Source: JAIXRY01 sp031972855
GTDB lineage: Bacteria > Patescibacteriota > Minisyncoccia > Phycocordibacterales > UBA9973
Assembly (NCBI GenBank): GCA_031972855.1
Contig: DALYDY010000014.1
Location: 1-7,261, forward strand
DNA: 7,261 nt
Direction of reading: 5' to 3'
In this document: piece by piece, positions 1 to 5,235 of the stretch
Layout of the letters: each line of letters starts with the position of its first letter
Numbering within the stretch: the first letter of the stretch is position 1
The notes under the pieces: model-generated
Seen by the model: the letters and a program-made list of their open reading frames with translations, nothing else
Told to the model about the DNA's origin: nothing
The model's database searches: none
Translations under genes and position numbers: made by a program

Positions 1-16
1 ATATATATTTTGTCAA
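1..16 (-). promoter_or_regulatory. Partial array promoter (-35 box only)
   Basis: On the minus strand TTGACA is at 16-11, followed by the first ten bases of a spacer identical to the spacer at 509-518. The -10 box would lie just outside the window. By analogy with the two complete promoters it should drive a third array member to the left. This is inferred from repeat identity. Confidence 0.6.
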
Positions 17-17
17 T

Positions 18-55
18 AAAAATCCCCCGAGATGTTTTGCAACATTTCGGGGGGG
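18..55 (-). terminator. Intrinsic terminator of the 133-aa array gene
   Basis: Stem 24-36 pairs with 41-53 (13 bp including one G-U pair) around the loop TTGC. On the minus strand it is followed by AUUUUUAUU. It starts about 22 nt after the stop codon at 76-78. The U-tract runs directly into the TTGACA box of the next unit, so one gene's terminator abuts the next gene's promoter. No U-run follows the stem in the plus direction, so it should act on minus-strand transcripts only. Confidence 0.85.
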
Positions 56-75
56 TGTTAATCAATCTTTTTTTA

Positions 76-477
76 CTACTCTTTTAAAGGAGTGAGGCTA
101 GCTTGGGAATCGATCCATGGTATTCCATTATCACGATAATGTCCTCTAACATAGACAATAGTATCAATTGATAAAGGAAATGTTCCTTTGAAAACAACAA
201 GATTTGAGTACAAAAATTGTCCAAAGTTTGAAAAATTTGCATTCACAGTATCTTTTCCAATTACAGTTTGGATACTATGTTTATCATTCCACTGACCTGG
301 ACGAGATTCACTCTCTTCCCAATGTAACTGAGGTAAGGCATCTTTTGGGATATACCCGATGAATTCTTTTCCTTCTAAGGGATTTTTGTTCTGATTTTTA
401 GTGTGCATAATAACAACAAGGAAAACAGTAACTCCTGCTGTAACACTCATTAACAATACTCTTAATAAATTATTCAT
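76..477 (-). CDS. Small membrane-anchored protein of unknown function, array member 1
   Basis: I do not recognise this 133-aa family. Residues 4-24 form one hydrophobic segment, most simply an N-terminal membrane anchor with the remaining ~108 residues outside; there is no lipobox cysteine, and the protein has no cysteine at all. The blocks GKEFIGYIPKDALPQL (36-51), HSI (67-69), GKDT (74-77), SIDTIVYVRG (103-112) and QASLTPLKE (125-133) are shared with the paralogue at 585-968. Residues 52-66 and 78-102 are variable. The strand-rich C-terminal half (VVFKG, DTIVYVRG) suggests a small beta domain, which is speculative. The start at 477 is supported by a strong promoter that places the 5' end about 13 nt upstream. 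No Shine-Dalgarno sequence is visible; the leader is A-rich. Stop codon is TAG. Confidence 0.8.
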   Translation of the reverse strand: MNNLLRVLLMSVTAGVTVFLVVIMHTKNQNKNPLEGKEFIGYIPKDALPQLHWEESESRPGQWNDKHSIQTVIGKDTVNANFSNFGQFLYSNLVVFKGTFPLSIDTIVYVRGHYRDNGIPWIDSQASLTPLKE

Positions 478-496
478 TTTTTTAATATTTGTCTAT

Positions 497-524
497 ATTA
501 TAGCAAATATATATATTTTGTCAA
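497..524 (-). promoter_or_regulatory. Promoter of the 133-aa array gene
   Basis: On the minus strand TTGACA (524-519) is followed by a 16-bp spacer and TATAAT (502-497). The spacer ends in TGC, giving an extended -10 element. Expected transcription start is about 490-491, leaving a leader of roughly 13 nt. Both hexamers match the sigma-70-type consensus perfectly, so strong expression is expected unless repressed. No operator-like palindrome is evident apart from the neighbouring terminator. Confidence 0.85.
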
Positions 525-608
525 TAAAAATCCCCCGAGATGTTTTGCAACATTTCGGGGGGGGTGTTAATCAATCTTTTTTTACTACTCTTTTAAAGGA
601 GTGAGGCT
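509..608. repeat. Direct repeat, junction copy B
   Basis: Second copy of the junction block at 1-99. It joins the promoter of the 133-aa gene to the terminator and C-terminal codons of the 127-aa gene. Non-coding and synonymous positions are as conserved as coding ones, which points to recent duplication or gene conversion rather than protein-level selection alone. Confidence 0.95.
526..564 (-). terminator. Intrinsic terminator of the 127-aa array gene
   Basis: Stem 532-544 pairs with 549-561 around loop TTGC, the same hairpin as at 24-53, followed on the minus strand by AUUUUUAUU. It lies just past the TAG stop at 585-587. The G-run on the 5' side (minus view, C-run) is one base longer than in the other copy, which does not change the stem. 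Its U-tract abuts the -35 box at 519-524. Confidence 0.85.
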
Positions 609-968
609 GGCTTGGTAAGCAATTCTAGGAATTCCATTTTGATTATAATAACCTCTAACATAGACAATAGTGTCAATAGATGGAGGATATAAACCTTTGT
701 AAAGCACCAATTTTAAACCTGGCATTCCATCAGTTGGAAAAGTTGTATTATTAAATGTATCTTTTCCAATTATGGTTTTGATACTATGAATATCATACAA
801 TACCCCATTATCATTTCCCCAACTTAATTGAGGTAGGGCGTCTTTTGGGATATACCCGATGAATTCTTTGCCGTCTAAAGGGTGTTTGTTTGATTTTTTA
901 TAAAAAAAATAGCTAATACCCAGTACAAGCATTAATAATACTATTACATTTACAATTTTATTTTTCAT
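585..968 (-). CDS. Small membrane-anchored protein of unknown function, array member 2
   Basis: 127-aa paralogue of the protein at 76-477, also of no family I can name. Residues 5-23 form a single hydrophobic anchor followed by KKSNK, favouring a bitopic protein; there is no lipobox or cysteine. Shared blocks are GKEFIGYIPKDALPQL (33-48), HSI (61-63), GKDT (68-71), SIDTIVYVRG (97-106) and QASLTPLKE (119-127). The stretches between them differ in sequence and length. The open frame extends to an ATG at 1049, but I place the start at 968: the promoter (-10 at 988-993) lies inside that extension, the extension reads through a REP-like element (giving the tell-tale TLSLSKG), and the 968 start aligns exactly with the paralogue's leader. 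No Shine-Dalgarno sequence is visible. Confidence 0.8.
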   Translation of the reverse strand: MKNKIVNVIVLLMLVLGISYFFYKKSNKHPLDGKEFIGYIPKDALPQLSWGNDNGVLYDIHSIKTIIGKDTFNNTTFPTDGMPGLKLVLYKGLYPPSIDTIVYVRGYYNQNGIPRIAYQASLTPLKE

Positions 969-987
969 TTTTTTAATATTTGTGTAC

Positions 988-1015
988 ATTATAGCAAATA
1001 CACAGATTTTGTCAA
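988..1015 (-). promoter_or_regulatory. Promoter of the 127-aa array gene
   Basis: On the minus strand TTGACA (1015-1010), a 16-bp spacer ending TGC, and TATAAT (993-988) form an extended -10 promoter. Compared with the promoter and leader at 475-524, this 50-base region has five differences, all outside the -35, TGn and -10 elements. Expected start is near 981-982, giving a leader of about 13 nt. Confidence 0.85.
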
Positions 1016-1020
1016 TAGTT

Positions 1021-1039
1021 CCCTTCGACAGACTCAGGG
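1021..1039. repeat. REP-like imperfect palindrome
   Basis: CCCTTCGACAGACTCAGGG folds as CCCT/AGGG plus GA/TC with a two-base TC bulge and a five-base loop. It closely resembles a very widespread REP-type element of form CCCTTCGACAGGCTCAGGG seen in many bacterial genomes. It sits five bases outside the -35 box at the right boundary of the array, where the other junctions carry a terminator instead. Only one copy is in the window and no REP-associated transposase gene is present. Confidence 0.6.
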
Positions 1040-1104
1040 TATGCAACAACTCACCATAAATAGGTAAAGATAACTGAATTTTAAGATTTTTACAGGGTTT
1101 AGAG

Positions 1105-1145
1105 AGTTAAAAGAGTGGGGGCCGAAGGCTCCCACTCTTTTAACT
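1105..1145. terminator. Long-stem hairpin terminator, possibly bidirectional, with no obvious source gene
   Basis: A 19-bp stem (1105-1123 with 1127-1145, one G-U pair) closes on a GAA triloop. A GC-rich core lies inside A-rich and T-rich arms (AAAAGAG and CTCTTTT), so either strand would present a U-rich 3' arm. No gene ends close to it on either side: the nearest genes both start away from it. It may insulate secG from the array, or be the remnant of a lost gene's end. Confidence 0.7.
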
Positions 1146-1171
1146 AATTATACTTCCACAAGTCTATATTC

Positions 1172-1200
1172 TTGTACTTTTGACCCCAATATGCTATAGT
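1172..1200 (+). promoter_or_regulatory. Promoter of secG and probably of the whole operon
   Basis: TTGTAC (1172-1177, four of six consensus bases), a 17-bp spacer ending in TGC, then TATAGT (1195-1200). The extended TGC -10 context matches that of the array promoters. A start 6-8 bases downstream falls at 1206-1208, on or next to the secG ATG at 1208, which implies a leaderless or nearly leaderless transcript. No better start-proximal promoter is seen. Confidence 0.6.
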
Positions 1201-1207
1201 AGTTCAC

Positions 1208-1438
1208 ATGGGAATTATACAGACTATCCTACCTTGGATACAGATCGCACTCTCCGTATTACTTACAATCACAATACTTCTACAGCGCACAAGCGCATCT
1301 TTGGGTTCTGCTATGGGCGGAACAGAAGGAAATACGGTTCACAACACAAGACGTGGCTTTGAAAAAGTACTCTTCATTATGAGTATTGTTTTAGCTGTGC
1401 TTTTTGCATCTTCAGCACTCATTGCAATAATTCTCTAA
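1208..1438 (+). CDS. secG: Preprotein translocase subunit SecG
   Basis: SecG is the small accessory subunit of the SecYEG channel in the cytoplasmic membrane; it helps SecA-driven export. This 76-aa protein has the family layout: TM1 about 3-25, a conserved cytoplasmic loop 26-51 containing LLQR, a Gly/Ser-rich stretch (SASLGSAMGG) and RRGFEK, and TM2 about 53-76. Its length is typical of SecG. The start at 1208 is fixed by the LLQ spacing after TM1 and by a promoter ending eight bases upstream; there is no Shine-Dalgarno sequence. It is the first gene of a five-gene plus-strand operon, 48 nt before a TM-anchored solute-binding protein that itself would need the Sec machinery. An overlapping frame at 1180-1362 is a shadow. 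Confidence 0.92.
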   Translation: MGIIQTILPWIQIALSVLLTITILLQRTSASLGSAMGGTEGNTVHNTRRGFEKVLFIMSIVLAVLFASSALIAIIL

Positions 1439-1486
1439 TTTAAAAAGCTCAAACACACTTGGGCATTAAACTTAGACTCTCAATTT

Positions 1487-3295
1487 ATGAAATATTTTGT
1501 TCGCCTCTTTTCCTTTTGGAATAAAGATTCACGCGCGTACGCTCAAAACACAATAAGAAGTTTTACAAAAAGACAATGGATTATATTTGTTATTTTTGTT
1601 GTGATTCTATTTTCAACAACCTTAATTATTTTAAATAATATAAACAATTCTTTCTCAACAAAGATAGCATCTGAAGGAGGAAGTTTTAGTGAAGGTATAA
1701 TAGGTACTCCTCGTTTTATCAATCCAGCCCTTGCTCTATCTGACGCAGACAGAGACGTAACAGGATTAGTATTCTCTGGACTTACAAGAAAAACATCTGA
1801 TGGAAAAATAATTCCAGACCTTGCAGAATCATACGAGATATCAAACGATGGTCTTACATATACTTTTGTTCTAAAACCAAAACTTACTTTTCATGACGGA
1901 AAAGATCTTACTGTTGACGATATTATTGCAACAATAAAATATATTCAAGATCCATTAATCAAGAGTCCTAAAAAAACAAACTGGGATGGTGTATCTATTA
2001 CAAAAATAGACGATAGAACAGTTTCATTTAAATTAAAACAACCATTTTCAGGATTTATAGAAAATACAACAGTAGGTATATTACCTCTTCACATCTGGAA
2101 AGATATTACACCTGAAGAATTTAGTATGGTTAAACAAAATACAGAAGCAATAGGAAGTGGTCCATACAAAGTTGGTGGTATTTCAAAAAATAATAATGGA
2201 AGTATAAATTATATAAATCTAAAAAGATTTAGAAAGTTTGCTCTAGGTACTCCATACATAAAAAATATTAAATTAACATTCTATCCAAACGAAAACGCTC
2301 TTATAAGTGATTTTAAAAAGAACAATATAAATAACGCTGGTTCATTATCACCAAAATATGCAAACGATCTAGATGATAAGATAATAAGTTCAACACTACC
2401 AAGAACTTTTGCTCTATTTTTAAACCCTACAAATGCCCCTATTCTTGCAGATAAGAATGTTATAAAAGCAATGAATATTGCTATTGATAGAAACAATATA
2501 ATAAAAGAAGTTTTGAATGGTTATGGAACACCTATATACGGTCCAGTAACAGAAGAACGCTTTGGTGGAACTCTTATTAACTCACAAAATGAAATAGATG
2601 AACAAACTCGAATAGAGTCTGCTCGCACTGTATTGTTGGATGCTGGATGGAGAATGGGAGATGATGGAATATTCCAAAAAGGTGGCGATTCAACAAAAAC
2701 TGTTACAGAAAAAGTAAAAGGTAAAACAGTAACAAGAAAAGTTGTTCAAAAAGGACCCGTAACAAAACTTTCTTTTACAATCGCAACAAGTGATGCAAAA
2801 GAGTTGAAACAAGTTGCAGAAACAATAAAAGATTCTCTACTTAAAATAGGTATAGAAGTAGACTTACAAATTTATGATACAGGAACACTTCAAGCAAGTG
2901 TGATTCGTCCTCGTGATTATCAAGCACTATTCTTCGGACAGGTACTTGGTCACGACTCTGACTTATATGCATTTTGGCACTCATCCCAAAGAAAAGACCC
3001 AGGTCTAAACGTTGCTATGTATGCAAACAAACAAGTTGACACCCTACTCTCTCAAGCCTTCACAGAAAAAGATTCTATTAAGAGAGTTGAGTTATACAAA
3101 AAAGCAGTAGAAACAATCTCAAAAGATACACCTGCAATTTTTATTTATTCACCTGACTTTATATATGCAACCAATAAAAAAATATACGGTATAGACAATC
3201 AAAATATTACAAATTCTTCTGATAGATTTGCGAACATATATAAATGGTATATAGAAACAGATTCTGTATGGAATATCTTTAATAAAACAAATTAA
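1487..3295 (+). CDS. Membrane-anchored ABC-type solute-binding protein, family 5 (peptide/nickel type)
   Basis: The protein resembles the extracellular receptors of Opp/Dpp-type ABC importers (SBP_bac_5), which capture oligopeptides or similar ligands. It is 602 aa long. A basic cytoplasmic N-terminus (1-29) is followed by a TM helix (about 31-50), so it is held by an uncleaved anchor rather than a lipobox. The binding domain starts near 64. Family signatures seen are FINPALALSDADRD (77-90), GLVFSGLTR (93-101), DLAESYEISNDGLTYTFVLK (111-130), FHDGKDLTVDDI (135-146), GSGPYKV (223-229), the AMNIAIDRNNII stretch (328-339) and LLDAGW (383-388). A K/T/V-rich insert at about 400-424 contains KTVTEKV and KTVTRKV. 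No permease or ATPase gene is adjacent, so partners must be elsewhere. The ATG at 1487 lacks a Shine-Dalgarno sequence. Ligand is unknown. Confidence 0.9.
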   Translation: MKYFVRLFSFWNKDSRAYAQNTIRSFTKRQWIIFVIFVVILFSTTLIILNNINNSFSTKIASEGGSFSEGIIGTPRFINPALALSDADRDVTGLVFSGLTRKTSDGKIIPDLAESYEISNDGLTYTFVLKPKLTFHDGKDLTVDDIIATIKYIQDPLIKSPKKTNWDGVSITKIDDRTVSFKLKQPFSGFIENTTVGILPLHIWKDITPEEFSMVKQNTEAIGSGPYKVGGISKNNNGSINYINLKRFRKFALGTPYIKNIKLTFYPNENALISDFKKNNINNAGSLSPKYANDLDDKIISSTLPRTFALFLNPTNAPILADKNVIKAMNIAIDRNNIIKEVLNGYGTPIYGPVTEERFGGTLINSQNEIDEQTRIESARTVLLDAGWRMGDDGIFQKGGDSTKTVTEKVKGKTVTRKVVQKGPVTKLSFTIATSDAKELKQVAETIKDSLLKIGIEVDLQIYDTGTLQASVIRPRDYQALFFGQVLGHDSDLYAFWHSSQRKDPGLNVAMYANKQVDTLLSQAFTEKDSIKRVELYKKAVETISKDTPAIFIYSPDFIYATNKKIYGIDNQNITNSSDRFANIYKWYIETDSVWNIFNKTN

Positions 3296-3298
3296 TTT

Positions 3299-5233
3299 AT
3301 GGAAAACACACAAAATACAAACACTGATGTAAAAAAAGATTTTAATAACAATAAAACTCAAAAAACACATCAACACAATAACGGAGCAAATAAAAATAAC
3401 AATACTCCAAAAGGATTACGTGGTCCAAAACGTTCTGGTACTTTTCAGTACTCAAAATTTGGAGCACAAAGAAAGCCTAGAGGTAAAAATGATCCTGTCC
3501 CAAATGAAGCACCAATAAAAACAAAAAAAGTTACAGGTAACATACCTCCTGTAATGCCGGGCAATATTCGTATTATTCCTCTTGGTGGTGTAGAAGAGAT
3601 TGGAAAAAACATGACAGCCATTGAAATCGGTAATGATATTATCGTTATAGATGCTGGAATGCAATTTGCAAATGAAGACACTCCAGGTATTGATTACATT
3701 ATTCCAAACACAACATATTTGGAAGAAAGAAAAGAAAAGATTAGAGGAATGATTATTACTCACGGTCACTTGGACCACATTGGTGGTATTCCTTTGGTAA
3801 TGTCACGTATCGGTAATCCAACTTTATATTCAAGAAATCTATCTATTTTGATGATTCAAAAAAGACAATCTGAATTCCCTCACCTCCCAGAACTTAAATT
3901 GGTACCAGTGGAAAAAAACCAGAGCATTACTCTTGGAAATATAAAAGTTCGTTTCTTTGGTGTTACCCATACTATTCCTGACTCAATGGGAATTATTATA
4001 GAAACTCCTTATGGAAATATTGTTACTCCTGGAGACTATAAACTCGATCATATTGATGGTGTTGCAACACAATCAGAAGAAAAAGAATATGCTGAATTTG
4101 ATAATTCAAATAATCTACTTCTATTAACAGACTCTACAAACATTGAAAATGAAGGTTTTGCACTTCCTGAAATAAAAGTTCACCAAGGTCTTGAAAATCT
4201 AATAAGAATTTCAACAGGAAGAACAATTATTGCAGCTTTTGCTTCACACATCACTCGTTTGGTAAAGATAGTTGAGATTGCTGAAGCTTTCAATAAAAAA
4301 GTTGCCATTGAAGGACGTTCAATGAAGACAAACATGGAAGTTGTTGAAGCTGCAGGTCTCTTTAAATACAAAAAAGGAACACTAATAACTATTGAAGAAG
4401 TAGATAACTACCCTCCAGACCGTGTTATTATTCTTATGACAGGTGCTCAAGGTGAAGAGTTTGCAGCACTCAATAGAGCAGCAAACAAAACTCACAAAAA
4501 ATTCAGACTAAGAAAAGGAGATACTATTATTTTATCTGCTTCTATTATTCCTGGAAATGAACGTGCAGTAGAAAAACTAAAAGACGGTATTGCTCGCCAA
4601 GGAGTAAAAATTATGAGTTATCGTACTTCTGAAGAATACATTCATGGTACAGGACACGGAAACCAAGAAGATATAAAATGGCTTCACAGAAAAATTCATC
4701 CTAGATTCTTTATTCCAATTCATGGAAACCACTTCCGTCTTCAACTGCATAAAGACCTAGCAATGTCTCTTGGAATGCCTGAAAACAATATTGTTGTTCC
4801 TGATAATGGAATGATTATAGAAATTCAAGATGAAGGTAAAAAGATTGTTGTCCTAAAAGAAAAAGCACCTTCAAATCCTATGATGGTGGATGGATTTTCT
4901 GTTGGAGATGAGCAAGAAGTTGTTATTCGTGACCGCCAAATGCTAGCTCAAGATGGTATGTTTGTTATCATTGCAATGATTGATCAAAAGACAGGAAAAC
5001 TAAAAAAATCACCTGACTTAATCTCTCGTGGTTTTGTATATCTAAAAGAAAACCAAGAACTTCTAAGACAAGCTCGCGTAATGATCAAACAAACAGTTGA
5101 GCAAACAACAGTAAACATGAACCCAATTAATCTTGATTATGTTAAAAATATTGTAGGTGAAAGTGCTTCAAAATACTTGTACCAAAAAACAGCAAAACGC
5201 CCTCTAATAATTCCTGTTATACTAACTGTATAA
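3299..5233 (+). CDS. rnj: Ribonuclease J (metallo-beta-lactamase/beta-CASP family)
   Basis: RNase J is a cytoplasmic endonuclease and 5'-3' exonuclease for mRNA decay and rRNA maturation. At 644 aa it has the full family layout after an N-terminal extension. The core begins with IRIIPLGGVEEIGKN (90-104). Zinc ligands HGHLDH are at 155-160, with H224 in THTIPDS and D246 in PGDYKLD. The beta-CASP region includes FASHITRL (314-321), IEGRSM (337-342), HGTGHGNQED (449-458) and IHGNHFR (474-480). The C-terminal domain (about 530-644) ends KRPLIIPVILTV, very like Bacillus RNase J1. Residues 1-85 are low-complexity (Asn/Lys/Thr/His, then basic RG/K) and probably disordered, perhaps RNA-binding. The ATG at 3299 is three bases after the previous stop; M86 (3554) is a weaker alternative that would remove the extension. 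No Shine-Dalgarno sequence. Confidence 0.96.
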   Translation: MENTQNTNTDVKKDFNNNKTQKTHQHNNGANKNNNTPKGLRGPKRSGTFQYSKFGAQRKPRGKNDPVPNEAPIKTKKVTGNIPPVMPGNIRIIPLGGVEEIGKNMTAIEIGNDIIVIDAGMQFANEDTPGIDYIIPNTTYLEERKEKIRGMIITHGHLDHIGGIPLVMSRIGNPTLYSRNLSILMIQKRQSEFPHLPELKLVPVEKNQSITLGNIKVRFFGVTHTIPDSMGIIIETPYGNIVTPGDYKLDHIDGVATQSEEKEYAEFDNSNNLLLLTDSTNIENEGFALPEIKVHQGLENLIRISTGRTIIAAFASHITRLVKIVEIAEAFNKKVAIEGRSMKTNMEVVEAAGLFKYKKGTLITIEEVDNYPPDRVIILMTGAQGEEFAALNRAANKTHKKFRLRKGDTIILSASIIPGNERAVEKLKDGIARQGVKIMSYRTSEEYIHGTGHGNQEDIKWLHRKIHPRFFIPIHGNHFRLQLHKDLAMSLGMPENNIVVPDNGMIIEIQDEGKKIVVLKEKAPSNPMMVDGFSVGDEQEVVIRDRQMLAQDGMFVIIAMIDQKTGKLKKSPDLISRGFVYLKENQELLRQARVMIKQTVEQTTVNMNPINLDYVKNIVGESASKYLYQKTAKRPLIIPVILTV

Positions 5234-5235
5234 AT

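Larger units (their letters stand above)
1..99. repeat. Direct repeat, junction copy A
   Basis: This block matches 509-608 base for base except for one missing G in a run (seven G at 49-55 versus eight at 557-564). It covers part of the promoter of a unit beyond the left edge, the terminator of the 133-aa gene, the short 3' untranslated region and the last eight codons. Identity breaks at position 100, where A is replaced by G in the other copy. Confidence 0.95.
1..1016 (-). repeat. Tandem array of promoter-gene-terminator units (two full units, third inferred at left edge)
   Basis: Two complete minus-strand units follow one another, each ordered promoter, short A-rich leader, small membrane-protein gene, hairpin terminator. 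The -35 boxes lie at 1010-1015, 519-524 and 11-16, giving unit lengths of 491 and 508 bp. The leftmost -35 box has no gene inside the window, so it should drive a further unit to the left. Promoters, leaders, terminators and the last codons are nearly identical between copies, while the central coding parts differ. This pattern fits tandem duplication followed by divergence or recombination. The repeat structure is seen directly; the mechanism is inferred. Confidence 0.85.

Noticed and set aside
18..564. Array hairpins as integron attC sites or CRISPR repeats
   Set aside because: There is no GTTRRRY/RYYYAAC pair at the junctions, the units carry their own promoters, and the repeats are ~500 bp apart. 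The hairpin followed by a U-run fits a terminator.
401..604. Plus-strand 67-codon open frame
   Set aside because: It runs antisense to the anchor region of one array gene, across the promoter-terminator junction and into the end of the next array gene. The composition is not protein-like.
969..1049. Upstream extension of the 127-aa array gene to an ATG at 1049
   Set aside because: The extension contains the gene's own promoter and reads through a REP-like element; the paralogue and the promoter position both support the start at 968.
1180..1362. Plus-strand 60-codon open frame overlapping secG
   Set aside because: It is an out-of-frame shadow of secG, which has clear family motifs; its start also overlaps the promoter.
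1447..1464. Small hairpin between secG and the solute-binding protein gene as a terminator
   Set aside because: The stem is only six pairs including one G-U, and no U-run follows; the genes are probably co-transcribed.
2281..4371. Several minus-strand open frames of 60-110 codons inside the solute-binding protein and rnj genes
   Set aside because: They lie antisense to well-conserved coding sequence and show no recognisable motif or start signal.
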